A DNA stretch of 64,000 nt from an uncultured Prevotellaceae bacterium (GTDB taxonomy: Bacteria; Bacteroidota; Bacteroidia; Bacteroidales; Bacteroidaceae). The translations under genes and the position numbers were made by a program. Positions 7,773 to 16,874 of this stretch are shown piece after piece. Positions within the stretch are counted from its first letter, which is position 1, and each line of letters starts with the position of its first letter. The stretch is from positions 1 to 64,000 of the forward strand of contig CACYXD010000013.1 of NCBI GenBank assembly GCA_902778255.1. The letters run 5' to 3'. The notes under the pieces were generated by a model. That model saw only the letters and a list, made by a program, of their open reading frames with translations, did not search any database and had not been told where the DNA came from.

Positions 7773-8735
7773 ATGAAACGGCTTAGCATTATAGTACCTG
7801 TCTATCAGGTGGAGAAATATATCAGGGCTTGTGTGGAGAGCATCTTCAGACAAGGTCTGGAAGAGGAGCTGTTTGACGTGATACTGGTGAACGACGGCAC
7901 ACGCGACGAAAGTTTTGAACGTATTGCAGACATCATCCAGCAGCACAAGAATATCAGCGTCATAGAACAAGAGAACCAAGGTCTGTCGGCTGCCCGCAAT
8001 ACAGGACTGGAAAAGGCAACTGGCGACTATGTATTGTTTCTTGACTCCGACGACGTGTTGGTTGACAACACGCTGAAGCCCATGCTGCAAGACTTGGAAC
8101 AACATAAGCCAGACTTGCTGGTGGCTGGGTTTATCAAACTGGAGAATCTGGAGCAATACACACATCTGCCCATCCCCAAGGCTGACTACCGCAGTTATAA
8201 ACTGACGAGCAGCGACCTGTTTATCAACCACCTGAACCCACGCGAATGTTATGTATGGCGCACGCTCTACAGACGTGAGTTCCTCAACGAGAACGATCTG
8301 CGCTTCATCTCCGGCATCTATTTCGAAGACGTTCCCTTTACTACTGAGTGTTATCTGAAGGCCCAGAATTGTCTGCGCACCAATCATATCTTCTACATCT
8401 ATCGACAGCGCCCTGACTCTATAGTGTCAGCCATCAACAAACGCAAGGTGATGGACTTCCACCAAGGTATTGCCCATCTGTGGAAAATCAGGAAGACAAT
8501 GACGCTATCACGAAATGAGCAGCGCAAACTCATGGATATCATCTTTGCCACCTTCTCTGTCGAGACTTGGTACATCACCCATTCTCCCGAGCTGCTGGCA
8601 GAGAGGAAAGACTTTGTCAAAGACCTGAAAGAGCAGGTGCCAGACCTCTGCTTCACCAACGGCATGAAGCAGCGTTTCATCTCGCTGATGTTCAAGCTGA
8701 TGCCATCACTCTACCTGAAGATAAAATCACTATAG
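7773..8735 (+). CDS. Glycosyltransferase family 2
   Basis: A 320-residue GT2 enzyme. It begins MKRLSIIVPVYQVEKYI, has LVNDGTRDES near residue 40, NTGLEKATGDYVLFLDSDD with Asp91-Asp94, and a second half typical of capsule GT2 enzymes (EDVPFTTECYLKA). It lies 32 bp downstream of the GT32 gene, separated by the heptamer array, and converges on a minus-strand GT4 gene 12 bp away. Substrate unknown. Confidence 0.88.
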   Translation: MKRLSIIVPVYQVEKYIRACVESIFRQGLEEELFDVILVNDGTRDESFERIADIIQQHKNISVIEQENQGLSAARNTGLEKATGDYVLFLDSDDVLVDNTLKPMLQDLEQHKPDLLVAGFIKLENLEQYTHLPIPKADYRSYKLTSSDLFINHLNPRECYVWRTLYRREFLNENDLRFISGIYFEDVPFTTECYLKAQNCLRTNHIFYIYRQRPDSIVSAINKRKVMDFHQGIAHLWKIRKTMTLSRNEQRKLMDIIFATFSVETWYITHSPELLAERKDFVKDLKEQVPDLCFTNGMKQRFISLMFKLMPSLYLKIKSL

Positions 8736-8747
8736 GCGGGAGTATTG

Positions 8748-9887
8748 TCAGAGACCCTCAAACAGCGTCTTCCACCGCTGCATCACCACATCGACATCAA
8801 ACACCTTGGTACGAGCCAGCGCACCCTGTGAGAACTGTTGGCGCAAGGCGGCATCGTCCATCAACAGGCACAGCTTGTCGGCCATCTGCTGAATATCGCC
8901 ATCGACCACTACAAAGCCGCACTCGCCATCGACCACCACGTCGCCGGGACCAAACGGACAGTCGAAGGTGACACAAGGCAAGCCAGCCTTCATGGCTTCT
9001 ATCAACACCAGTCCGAAGCCCTCGAAACGGGAACTCAACACAAAAATGGAACTCTTAGAATAGGCCTCAGCGATAGAGGGGGTGAAATCGTGAATAGCGA
9101 CTTGGTGTAACGCCAATTGCTGAATCTGATGGAGCAAAGCATTCTTTAGCGTACCCGATCCATAGATTGACAATTGCCAATCGGGATGGGCGGCCTCCAC
9201 CTTCTGCCACACTTCTACCAAGCGGTCAAAACCTTTCTGCCACTCCAAACGACCCACAGCGATGACTTGTTTCGACTCGCAAGTGCTTGGTTGGGGCACC
9301 TCCATCATCGTAAAGTTAGGTATCACCTCTACCCTACGTGCACGTTGCCACTCCTGAGCATCGCCACTGGTCAACGTCACCACCACATCGGCTTGTTGCT
9401 CCACACGATGGAAATAGCGTCGCTTGTAATAACGCATAAACAGACGCGACAGCAACGAACGGCTCAAGCCGTGGTCGGACATTGTGAAGATACGGGCCTC
9501 ATGACTCTCGACCACCTTTCGTGCCCTGCAACGGATACTGGTCACCAGGTCGGCATTGAAATAGCCCAAGCCCACAAGGACATCGGGATCAATACGCTTT
9601 ACAGCATCAGTCAGTTCGCGTTGCAGTCGCCGATAAATCTGATGCTTCACCCAGAGGCGCATGGGGTAACGCGTGTGATACTGGGAATAATACGGGATGT
9701 TGAGGTTGATCTGCGTCACATTCTCAGAAAGCGGATAGGCATTCTTGTCGTGCGCCACATTCTGATAGCAGGTGATGACATACACCTCATAGCCGAAATG
9801 AGCCACCAGGTAGTTCATCTTCTCGCTCAGGATGCGCTCTGCCCCACCCTTGCTGGCTAACGAATCGATGACATAGACAACCCTCAT
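8748..9887 (-). CDS. Glycosyltransferase family 4
   Basis: A 379-residue GT-B retaining transferase. The N-terminal domain has the SKGGAERILSEKMNYL acceptor-side motif near residue 12. The C-terminal domain shows VIAVGRLEWQKGFDRLVE (around 210-230) and the EX7E motif SSRFEGFGLVLIEAMKAGLP near residue 288. No signal peptide. It is the second gene of a minus-strand pair, 11 bp after the GT gene at 9899. Confidence 0.9.
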   Translation of the reverse strand: MRVVYVIDSLASKGGAERILSEKMNYLVAHFGYEVYVITCYQNVAHDKNAYPLSENVTQINLNIPYYSQYHTRYPMRLWVKHQIYRRLQRELTDAVKRIDPDVLVGLGYFNADLVTSIRCRARKVVESHEARIFTMSDHGLSRSLLSRLFMRYYKRRYFHRVEQQADVVVTLTSGDAQEWQRARRVEVIPNFTMMEVPQPSTCESKQVIAVGRLEWQKGFDRLVEVWQKVEAAHPDWQLSIYGSGTLKNALLHQIQQLALHQVAIHDFTPSIAEAYSKSSIFVLSSRFEGFGLVLIEAMKAGLPCVTFDCPFGPGDVVVDGECGFVVVDGDIQQMADKLCLLMDDAALRQQFSQGALARTKVFDVDVVMQRWKTLFEGL

Positions 9888-9898
9888 CAGTTTATCAT

Positions 9899-11053
9899 TT
9901 ATAGTTTACAAACGGCCTCTACCACCTGCTGCATCTGATTCTTCCACGACAAGTGTTCCACCGTCTGACGGATAGCTGCTGGATCATAGTCGTAAGAACA
10001 GATAAAATCAACGATAGCCTGCACATCAACAGGCGACTCGTCGGCTGGCGCTTTCATCACGTATGGCTGATGATCGAAGTCCGAGTCGCACTCAGAATAG
10101 ATAAAGGGGATGCCACGACTGGCATACTCACGATTCTTCAGTGTCTTCAAATAGGTGATGCCGCTGCGATGACGAGCCAGACTACCTACGGCAAAGGCAC
10201 ACTGGATGAAGACATCATCCAACGCTTGTCCAAACAGCTTTCCATGGAAGATGACCTTATCCTCTATACCATATTTCTTGATGATGGGCGCAAAGCCTGG
10301 GGCCAAGCGACTGCCATTCATCTCTGAGTCCCACACATCGCCTACGATATGGAAGAAGACCGGTGGGTGATGGGGGATGGGTGATGGGTGATGGGCATAG
10401 TATTCGCCCAGTCCGTGAATCAGGCGATCGAAACCATGCCAAGGATGCACCTCGGCCACAGCTATCAGATGAATCTCATTCGAAGTATCTACCCGTTGGT
10501 GCAAGGGAATCGTATCCAGATCCACACCATTGCTGATATTGATGGTACGCTGTCCGAAGATGGTCTTGACATCTGAAAAGGTGACCATCGCATCGGTCTG
10601 GGCTGCCAAACGATTTCTGAAAAGCTTGTCGATGAAGAGCGTGAGCTTGTGTTTTAAAGGCAACGACTCAAACTCCTGATCGTAGGGAAAGGTAGGAATC
10701 TCTGTCACGCTACGGATGCCATGATGGCGAAGAGCGCTGAACAGACGGATAAGGACTGGCGAGGCATTCATGAAACTGCGGGCATAGACCATCTCTATAC
10801 CTTCACGCACACAGTAATCCACGATACACCCCATCTGCAGGCGTTGCTTCAGCGAGCCCCACTTGCCTGGGCCGTAGTCCTGTATGACCTTATCGTCCAC
10901 GAAACGGCAATGATGACCTTGGGCATCCTTGTCGTAAGAACAGACGTGCACCTCATGACCTCCCTGACGCAGTCCCTTAATCTGCGCCAGCATCTTCTTG
11001 CTGATGCCGCTGCCAGGATCAAACCCATGATATGTGAGGAATAATATCTTCAT
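9899..11053 (-). CDS. Glycosyltransferase, GT4-like
   Basis: A 384-residue GT-B protein starting MKILFLTYHGFDPGSGISKKM. The C-terminal nucleotide-sugar domain includes LIAVAEVHPWHGFDRLIHGLG. The usual EX7E motif is not clear; the equivalent region reads KNREYASRGIPFIYSE. An insert near residue 223-233 (HHPSPIPHHPP) is encoded by a heptamer array and looks like a surface loop. It shares a short divergent promoter region with the plus-strand GT4 gene. Confidence 0.82.
   Translation of the reverse strand: MKILFLTYHGFDPGSGISKKMLAQIKGLRQGGHEVHVCSYDKDAQGHHCRFVDDKVIQDYGPGKWGSLKQRLQMGCIVDYCVREGIEMVYARSFMNASPVLIRLFSALRHHGIRSVTEIPTFPYDQEFESLPLKHKLTLFIDKLFRNRLAAQTDAMVTFSDVKTIFGQRTINISNGVDLDTIPLHQRVDTSNEIHLIAVAEVHPWHGFDRLIHGLGEYYAHHPSPIPHHPPVFFHIVGDVWDSEMNGSRLAPGFAPIIKKYGIEDKVIFHGKLFGQALDDVFIQCAFAVGSLARHRSGITYLKTLKNREYASRGIPFIYSECDSDFDHQPYVMKAPADESPVDVQAIVDFICSYDYDPAAIRQTVEHLSWKNQMQQVVEAVCKL
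10362..10396. repeat. Heptanucleotide array within a glycosyltransferase gene
   Basis: Five 7-bp units: GGTGGGT, GATGGGG, GATGGGT, GATGGGT and GATGGGC. The gene stays open and reads the array as a His/Pro-rich loop. The reverse-complement unit (CCATC + AC/CC) resembles the arrays at 12905 and in aroB. Confidence 0.8.
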
Positions 11054-11073
11054 CGTCTCGCTTTTTTGAGTGA

Positions 11074-11104
11074 CAAAGATAGATATTTTTCATGAAATGT
11101 GCAA
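11074..11104 (-). promoter_or_regulatory. Promoter for the 9899-11053 glycosyltransferase
   Basis: Minus strand: TTG at 11104-11102, 20 bp, TATCTTTG at 11081-11074. The ATG lies at 11053, giving a leader of roughly 15 bases. Confidence 0.65.
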
Positions 11105-11110
11105 ATACTT

Positions 11111-11141
11111 TTGCTCATAAAACAAAAAATGCTTATTTTTG
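11111..11141 (+). promoter_or_regulatory. Promoter for the 11162 glycosyltransferase
   Basis: TTG at 11111-11113, 20 bp, TATTTTTG at 11134-11141. The ATG is at 11162. It is placed back to back with the minus-strand promoter at 11074-11104. Confidence 0.65.
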
Positions 11142-11161
11142 CAGGGAAATAGTCAACAAGT

Positions 11162-12343
11162 ATGAAGGTCTGCTTCGTCACAGAGTCCATCTTCTCGTAT
11201 GGAGGCGTACAACGGGTGACGGCTGTCATCGCCAAGGAACTGGCAAAGACGGCTGAGGTTACCATTATGACGTTTGACCAGGCTGACAGCAAAGACACCA
11301 CCATCTACGGACTTGACGAAGCCGATATCCGCTATGAGTTCCTGGCCTACCCTGCTGTCAATCCCCTGAAAGAGAAATGCTGTAAGGCTTATAGTCTGTT
11401 GTACAGAAAGGTGCTACCTTCATGCAGCATCACCCATGCCCTCTATGCCCACAGCTCGTTTCCCAGCGAACGGCGCGATATACTGATTTCACATCTGAAT
11501 GCCCAAGAGTATGATGCTATCATCGCCGTACACGCGCCTATCGCCACCCGCATTGCAGCTATTCGCAGCCAACTGAGATGCAAGAATCTGATTGGATGGA
11601 TACACAACTCCTTTGAGGCAATGTTTTCCAAGGGGTCTGCGTATGCCGGCACTGAGTTGGAAAGCTATTTCGTCTATCAGTTCCACCGCCTCAATCATAC
11701 GGTGGTGCTTTGTCAATGCGACGTTCCTCCTTATCAGGAAAGATATGACTTTACGCCAGAGGTCATCTATAATCCACTGACGCTGCAACCAGGGGAAGCA
11801 AGCAACGGACTGTCGAAAAAGTTTCTGGCAGTAGGGCGCTTCTCACATCAGCATAAAGGGTTCGATTTGCTCATCAAAGCCTTTGCAGAGTTTGCTACGA
11901 CAAATAGCGAATGGACACTCAACATCGTAGGCGAAGGGATGGAAGAGCCGATGTATCGTGAACTCATCCGAGAGCACCATCTGGAGCAGCGCGTCCAGAT
12001 TCATCACTTTACCAATCATGTGCAGACCTATTATTCCGATGCCCAGATCTATGTGCTCAGTTCACGCTGGGAGGGTTTTGGACTTGTATTGGTAGAGGCA
12101 ATGGCCCACGGACTGCCCATTGTTTCTTCCGACCTGCCCACCAGCAAGGAGATCATGGGCGACTTCGGACTGTATTTCCCCAACGGCGACATCCACGCAC
12201 TGGCTGAAAAGCTACACGAAGCCACACACATGGACTGGCAAGAGAAATCACAGGAGGCCCTACAGATAGCAGCACGATTCAACATAGAAACAATCATCAA
12301 GCAATGGCAACAAATCATCAAGACAACATACGAGAAGGATTGA
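11162..12343 (+). CDS. Glycosyltransferase family 4
   Basis: A 393-residue GT4 enzyme. The N-terminus is [20 protein letters not shown]. The donor domain shows [21 protein letters not shown] near residue 220, and the EX7E motif [20 protein letters not shown] near residue 300. Its 3' end overlaps the next gene by 40 bp in another frame. First of a three-gene plus-strand set (GT4, acyltransferase, GT4). Confidence 0.9.
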   Translation: MKVCFVTESIFSYGGVQRVTAVIAKELAKTAEVTIMTFDQADSKDTTIYGLDEADIRYEFLAYPAVNPLKEKCCKAYSLLYRKVLPSCSITHALYAHSSFPSERRDILISHLNAQEYDAIIAVHAPIATRIAAIRSQLRCKNLIGWIHNSFEAMFSKGSAYAGTELESYFVYQFHRLNHTVVLCQCDVPPYQERYDFTPEVIYNPLTLQPGEASNGLSKKFLAVGRFSHQHKGFDLLIKAFAEFATTNSEWTLNIVGEGMEEPMYRELIREHHLEQRVQIHHFTNHVQTYYSDAQIYVLSSRWEGFGLVLVEAMAHGLPIVSSDLPTSKEIMGDFGLYFPNGDIHALAEKLHEATHMDWQEKSQEALQIAARFNIETIIKQWQQIIKTTYEKD

Positions 12344-12915
12344 AAGGGAATCCGCGATTGAAACGATGGATTGACTTTCTGATCATGAACCAGCGCGACG
12401 CCCGTCCTCGCTGGTATATCCGACTCCTGGCCCCGCTCTATCAACATCGTGGACGAGGCTCGAAGATCTATCGTTCAGTACGTATGGACACCCCACCCTA
12501 CAGAAAATTCTCCTTGGGCAGAAGAAGCGTAGTGGAATCGTTCAGTTGCATCAACAATGCCGTGGGTGATGTGATTATTGGCGACTACACCCGTATTGGC
12601 ATCCACAACACCATCATCGGCCCTGTGGTCATTGGCAGCCACGTCAATCTGGCTCAGGGCATCACAGTGACTGCATTGAATCATAATTTCCAAGACACAA
12701 CAAAACAAATAGATGAGCAAGGGATATCCACCAAGTCCGTTGTCATCAGCGATGATGTATGGATAGGTGCCAATGCCGTCATCCTGCCAGGTGTCACCAT
12801 CGGCCATCATGCCGTTGTAGCAGCAGGAGCCGTGGTGACCAATGATGTGCCTGATAATTGCGTCGTTGCCGGCGTTCCTGCCAAAATAACAAAAGACCTA
12901 TCATCCATCACCTAA
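12304..12915 (+). CDS. Hexapeptide-repeat (left-handed beta-helix) acyltransferase
   Basis: A 203-residue LbH acyltransferase, of the kind that O-acetylates sugars in polysaccharide loci. The first 80 residues are a helical lead-in. Hexapeptide repeats follow ([19 protein letters not shown]), then the typical NHNFQD loop and the C-terminal [15 protein letters not shown] and VVAGVPAKI signature. The proposed start overlaps the upstream GT4 gene by 40 bp. Later ATGs exist, but they would cut into a segment that looks folded. The stop codon lies inside a heptamer array. Confidence 0.85.
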   Translation: MATNHQDNIREGLKGNPRLKRWIDFLIMNQRDARPRWYIRLLAPLYQHRGRGSKIYRSVRMDTPPYRKFSLGRRSVVESFSCINNAVGDVIIGDYTRIGIHNTIIGPVVIGSHVNLAQGITVTALNHNFQDTTKQIDEQGISTKSVVISDDVWIGANAVILPGVTIGHHAVVAAGAVVTNDVPDNCVVAGVPAKITKDLSSIT

Positions 12916-12939
12916 CACCCATCACCCAACACCCATGAG
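12905..12939. repeat. Heptanucleotide array bridging a stop and a start codon
   Basis: Five 7-bp units: CCATCAC, CTAACAC, CCATCAC, CCAACAC and CCATGAG. The acyltransferase stop codon (TAA, 12913-12915) lies in unit 2 and the GT4 start codon (ATG, 12935) in unit 5, so the whole intergenic region is the array. Confidence 0.85.
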
Positions 12940-14086
12940 AATAGGCATTGAAGCACAGCGCATCTTCCGCAGCAACAAGCACGGCATGGACTATGTCGTT
13001 TTGCAGGAAATACTGCAACTGCAACAGATAGACCATGAGAATGAGTATTTTGTATTCGTGAAGCCAGGTCCAGACCGTTGTGTCACGAGTTCCGACAACG
13101 TGCATGTAGTGGAGCTCAATATGCCATCGTATCCTCTATGGGAGCAGGTGGCACTGCCAAGGGCTGCCCGCAAGGCGGGTGTCGAGTTGTTGCATTGTAC
13201 CAGCAACACCGCCCCTATCTGGTGCGACATTCCACTCGTACTCACCCTCCACGACATTATCTTCCTGGAGCCTCGCGACAAACAGAACAAGTCGCTTTAT
13301 CAGAATATGGGATGGCTGTATCGCCGCCTGGTGGTGCCTCGCATCCTGCATAAGTGCAGGCGCATCATCACCGTTTCCAATTTCGAGAAAGACAATATCA
13401 TCAAGAAACTTGGTATCGCCAAGGAGCGTATGGCCATGATCTACAATGGCTACAACGAATGGTTCAGACCTTTGAATCAGAAGGGACAGGTTCATGATTC
13501 AGGCAAGAATCAAGCAACCTGTCCCATTGATTCAGAACGTCCCATCTTCTTCCTCGGCAACACAGACCCCAAGAAGAATACTGAGCGCACCCTGGTGGCC
13601 TACTCCAAATACCTTGTTCGCTCGGAGGTGAAGCGCCCTCTGCTGATGGCTGACCTTGACAAAGAGTATCTCAATGGCATCATCAGTAGAAACCACATTG
13701 AGAACATCCGTGAGAAGATTGTGATGCCTGGCTATATCAAAAACAAAGACTTGCCAGCTATCTACAACAACGCCTTTGCATTCCTCTACACCTCGCTGCG
13801 CGAGAGTTTCGGCATTCCCCTGCTGGAGGCTATGGCCTGCGGCACACCCGTCATCACCAGCAACACCTCATCAATGCCTGAGGTTGGGGGCGAAAAAGCC
13901 ATCCTCATCAACCCTGAAAATGCCGACGAGATAGCCGATATGCTCATCCGTCTGGAGACCGATGAGACTTTCTACCAACAACAAAAGGAATGGGGATTGG
14001 AAAGAGCAAGCCTGTTCTCTTGGCGCAACACAGCCCAAGCGTTGCTCCAACTTTACGAGGATGTCTTCTCAGAAATCGTCAAATAA
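12935..14086 (+). CDS. Glycosyltransferase family 4
   Basis: A 383-residue GT4 enzyme beginning MRIGIEAQRIFRSNKHGMDY. The donor-binding domain contains IFFLGNTDPKKNTERTLVAY, and the EX7E motif is TSLRESFGIPLLEAMACGTP near residue 290. An extra segment near residues 183-197 (KGQVHDSGKNQATCP) coincides with a 10-bp inverted repeat. The gene converges on the 14069-14419 gene with an 18-bp overlap. Confidence 0.9.
   Translation: MRIGIEAQRIFRSNKHGMDYVVLQEILQLQQIDHENEYFVFVKPGPDRCVTSSDNVHVVELNMPSYPLWEQVALPRAARKAGVELLHCTSNTAPIWCDIPLVLTLHDIIFLEPRDKQNKSLYQNMGWLYRRLVVPRILHKCRRIITVSNFEKDNIIKKLGIAKERMAMIYNGYNEWFRPLNQKGQVHDSGKNQATCPIDSERPIFFLGNTDPKKNTERTLVAYSKYLVRSEVKRPLLMADLDKEYLNGIISRNHIENIREKIVMPGYIKNKDLPAIYNNAFAFLYTSLRESFGIPLLEAMACGTPVITSNTSSMPEVGGEKAILINPENADEIADMLIRLETDETFYQQQKEWGLERASLFSWRNTAQALLQLYEDVFSEIVK
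13483..13525. repeat. GGGACAGGTT/AACCTGTCCC inverted repeat inside a GT4 gene
   Basis: Perfect 10-bp arms, GGGACAGGTT at 13483-13492 and AACCTGTCCC at 13516-13525, enclose 23 bp. The element is in frame and encodes an insertion just before the conserved donor-binding domain. It could be a mobile palindromic element or a strong mRNA hairpin. Confidence 0.75.
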
Positions 14087-14419
14087 ATTGAGTGAGAGGT
14101 CTTGACTGGGCTTCTCACTTTCTGTTTCCTCCTCTACAGGCTCTTCCTCAAGGAAGTTGAGCATCAATTGGCGCGCATCCGCAGAGCCTTGTGTGTTCAG
14201 TCGATAATAACCGCGACGCCCTGTGCTCTCTATCAAGGAATAAGCCGACTTGGAGTTTTTCAACAGATACTGTTGCACCTGTGTATAGACCTGCTGGAAA
14301 TCAGGTTGGGTAAACAGCGTGTTGCAGTGGTTATAGACATGCTTTGCCAGCGCCGACACGCTAATGCCACGCTCGCCTACATGCGAAAGGATATGTAGTA
14401 TCTGTTGTTCGTAAGCCAT
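14069..14419 (-). CDS. Conserved hypothetical, winged-helix-like N-terminus
   Basis: A 116-residue protein with no confident family assignment. The first 80 residues are predicted mostly helical and end with RRGYYRL, as in winged-helix wings. The C-terminus is acidic and ends NLFDDF, which resembles a short interaction tail. The 3' end overlaps the convergent GT4 gene by 18 bp. A terminator hairpin belonging to the DUF2582 gene lies just upstream. Confidence 0.6.
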   Translation of the reverse strand: MAYEQQILHILSHVGERGISVSALAKHVYNHCNTLFTQPDFQQVYTQVQQYLLKNSKSAYSLIESTGRRGYYRLNTQGSADARQLMLNFLEEEPVEEETESEKPSQDLSLNLFDDF

Positions 14420-14430
14420 TACTCATAAAA

Positions 14431-14460
14431 AAGGTCGGTAAAACTATGCTTACCGACCTT
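14431..14460 (-). terminator. Rho-independent terminator after the DUF2582 gene
   Basis: An 11-bp perfect stem AAGGTCGGTAA/TTACCGACCTT (14431-14441 and 14450-14460) with an 8-base loop, followed on the minus strand by a U-run. It lies 27 bp past the stop of the 14487 gene. Confidence 0.9.
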
Positions 14461-14486
14461 TTCTTATTGATTGATTTGCTTGTCTA

Positions 14487-14783
14487 TTAGGCCAGAACAA
14501 TCTTGTTGTCCTCAGTGCTCAGGAGCTTACCCTCCTTGAACAACCAACCCAGACCGAGCAGAGTCTCTTCCTCTGAAATCTTTGCTGCCTTAGCAATTGC
14601 CTTTACGTCAAGTGCCTTTTCAGCAGCTGCCAGTGCCTGATAAACATCTCCTGCCTTAAAACCAATGGTCTCAGCGTTTACTACGAGAGTAGCAGCCTTC
14701 TTGGCTGTGGTCTTCTTTGCTGCGGGAGCCTTTACTTCTTTTGTCTCAGCAGCTTTCTTAGTTGTAGCTTTCTTTTCTGCCAT
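14487..14783 (-). CDS. DUF2582 winged-helix protein with basic Lys/Ala tail
   Basis: A 98-residue protein. Residues 1-32 form a histone-H1-like Lys/Ala/Thr tail (KKATTKKAAETK, KKTTAKKA). Residues 33-98 match the DUF2582 winged-helix domain (GFKAGDVYQALA, AKISEEETLLGLGWLFKEGK). The tail plus a winged helix suggests a small nucleoid or DNA-binding protein; the function is not established. It is monocistronic, with its own terminator. A TAATTTTG box at 14833-14840 (minus strand) may be the -7 element; no clean -33 was seen. Confidence 0.8.
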   Translation of the reverse strand: MAEKKATTKKAAETKEVKAPAAKKTTAKKAATLVVNAETIGFKAGDVYQALAAAEKALDVKAIAKAAKISEEETLLGLGWLFKEGKLLSTEDNKIVLA

Positions 14784-14911
14784 AATACTTAAAATCTAAA
14801 TACTTTTTGAAGTTGAATTATCAATTCGGCAGCAAAATTACGCCTTTTTGTTAAGGAATCTCACTGATTTAGAGCAGTTTCTTTCTATTTGTTAACAATT
14901 CTTGACTCAAA

Positions 14912-16675
14912 TCAATCTTCCTGACGCAGTTCGACCTTCAATTGCAGCTCTTCCAACTGTTTGGGATCAAGTTCGCCAGGAGCGTCCAACATCACGTCAC
15001 GACCTGAATTGTTCTTTGGGAAGGCAATGCAGTCACGAATACTGTCAAGACCTGCCATGAGGCTCACGAAACGGTCAAGACCAAAGGCCAGACCAGCGTG
15101 AGGGGGTGCGCCATACTTAAAGGCATTGATCAGGAAGCCGAACTGTGCCATAGCTCTCTCGGGGGTAAAGCCCAGAATCTGGAACATCTTCTCCTGCAGC
15201 TTACCATCGTGGATACGCAGAGAGCCACCGCCTACCTCTACGCCGTTGCACACGAAGTCGTAGGCCACGGCACGCACCTTGGCGGGATCGGTATCGAGCA
15301 AGGGGATATCATCGGGATTAGGCAATGTGAAGGGATGGTGGGTAGCCATAAGGCGCTGCTCCTCGTCGCTCCATTCGAACAGGGGAAAATCAACGATCCA
15401 CAGGCATACGAACTTATCCTTGTCGCGCAGGCCCAGACGGTCGCCCATCTCCAGACGCAAAGTGCAGAGCTGAATGCGGGTCTTGTTGGCATTGTCGCCA
15501 CTGAGAATCAGCACGAGGTCGCCATCCTTTGCACCACAAGCCTCCTTCACCTTCTGCCATACCTCCGGCTCGTAGAATTTGTCAATACTTGACTTCACCG
15601 TACCATCGGCATTGAACTTCACATAGACCAAGCCCTTGGCACCTACCTGAGGACGCTTCACGAAGTCGGTCAACTGGTCAAGCTGCTTGCGGGTGTAGTC
15701 AGCAGCACCTGGTACGCAGATACCGCCAATATAGTTTGCCTCGTTGAATACAGGGAACGAGCCTGTACCTTTCAGCACATCCATCAGTTCTACAAACTCC
15801 ATACCAAAGCGCAGATCGGGCTTATCGCTACCAAAGCGACGCATAGCCTCATGCCATGTCATACGCTGCAATGGGGGCAGCTCGATGCCGCGAATCTCCT
15901 TGAACAGATGGCGGGCCAGGTCTTCAAACACTTGCAGTACGTCTTCCTGCTCTACAAACGACATCTCACAGTCTATCTGAGTAAACTCAGGCTGACGGTC
16001 GGCACGCAGGTCTTCATCGCGGAAACACTTGGCAATCTGGAAATAACGGTCAAAGCCACTGACCATCAGCAACTGCTTCAAGGTCTGCGGGCTCTGAGGC
16101 AAAGCATAGAACTGGCCAGGATTCATACGGCTGGGCACCACGAAGTCACGGGCTCCCTCTGGGGTTGAGCCGATAAGGATAGGTGTCTCCACCTCAATGA
16201 AGTTCAGGGAGTCGAGGAAGTTGCGTATCAGGATAGTCATCTTATGACGCAGCTCCAGATTCTTACGTACAGCCGAGCGACGCAAATCCAGATAGCGGTA
16301 CTTCATGCGGATATCATCACCACCGTCGGTCTGATCCTCAATGGTGAAGGGAGGTGTCAAGCTCTCGCTCAGGATATTCAACTCCGAAGCCAGAATCTCT
16401 ATATCGCCTGTAGGCATCTTGGGATTCTTCGACTGGCGCTCGCTCACCTGTCCCTTGATCTGAATACAGAACTCGCGTCCCAGTTTGTTGGCACGCTCAC
16501 AGAGGTCTGCATCCTTTGATTCATCAAACACCAACTGTGTGATTCCATAGCGGTCGCGCAGATCCACGAAGGTCATACCTCCCATCTTGCGTGTGCGCTG
16601 TACCCATCCTGCAAGTGTCACCTGCTGACCGGCATTTGCGAGTCGAAGCTCGCCACATGTATTTGTTCTATACAT
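14912..16675 (-). CDS. aspS: Aspartyl-tRNA synthetase
   Basis: A 587-residue bacterial-type class II AspRS, which charges tRNA-Asp in the cytoplasm. It has an N-terminal OB-fold anticodon-binding domain ([15 protein letters not shown]). Motif 2 is [19 protein letters not shown] near residue 217. A GAD insertion domain is characteristic of the bacterial enzyme, and motif 3 is GLAFGLDRF near residue 540. The length is as expected. A well-formed promoter lies 46-75 bp upstream of the ATG. Confidence 0.98.
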   Translation of the reverse strand: MYRTNTCGELRLANAGQQVTLAGWVQRTRKMGGMTFVDLRDRYGITQLVFDESKDADLCERANKLGREFCIQIKGQVSERQSKNPKMPTGDIEILASELNILSESLTPPFTIEDQTDGGDDIRMKYRYLDLRRSAVRKNLELRHKMTILIRNFLDSLNFIEVETPILIGSTPEGARDFVVPSRMNPGQFYALPQSPQTLKQLLMVSGFDRYFQIAKCFRDEDLRADRQPEFTQIDCEMSFVEQEDVLQVFEDLARHLFKEIRGIELPPLQRMTWHEAMRRFGSDKPDLRFGMEFVELMDVLKGTGSFPVFNEANYIGGICVPGAADYTRKQLDQLTDFVKRPQVGAKGLVYVKFNADGTVKSSIDKFYEPEVWQKVKEACGAKDGDLVLILSGDNANKTRIQLCTLRLEMGDRLGLRDKDKFVCLWIVDFPLFEWSDEEQRLMATHHPFTLPNPDDIPLLDTDPAKVRAVAYDFVCNGVEVGGGSLRIHDGKLQEKMFQILGFTPERAMAQFGFLINAFKYGAPPHAGLAFGLDRFVSLMAGLDSIRDCIAFPKNNSGRDVMLDAPGELDPKQLEELQLKVELRQED

Positions 16676-16720
16676 CTTTATATATATTTATAATTTTGAA
16701 TTCTTGATTCAACGAGGGCG

Positions 16721-16750
16721 CAAAATTACGAAAAGTCGAGCACAAAACAA
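16721..16750 (-). promoter_or_regulatory. aspS promoter
   Basis: Minus strand: TTG at 16750-16748, 19 bp, TAATTTTG at 16728-16721. It predicts a leader of about 40 bases before the aspS ATG at 16675. Confidence 0.7.
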
Positions 16751-16781
16751 AGAAACTCGTTTCTTTTTTTGTCGAGACGGA

Positions 16782-16811
16782 GTAATTTCGCCATCTTAAT
16801 GGCAAAATTAC
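16782..16811. repeat. Inverted repeat upstream of aspS
   Basis: GTAATTTCGCCAT (16782-16794) and ATGGCAAAATTAC (16799-16811) pair over 13 positions with one mismatch around a 4-base loop. There is no U-run on the minus strand after it, so a terminator for the upstream nucleotidyltransferase gene is not clear; an operator or mRNA-end hairpin is possible. The rest of 16812-16874 holds nothing recognisable. Confidence 0.6.
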
Positions 16812-16874
16812 AAAAAAACGAATAAACAGCCAAATTTTATGTTCGTTTTTAGAAGCCTGCCCATCTGAAACGTT

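Noticed and set aside
12304-12343. 40-bp overlap of two genes as a sequencing frameshift
   Set aside because: The GT4 has its full-length C-terminus and the acyltransferase frame is a separate complete protein, so an ordinary overlap is the simpler explanation.
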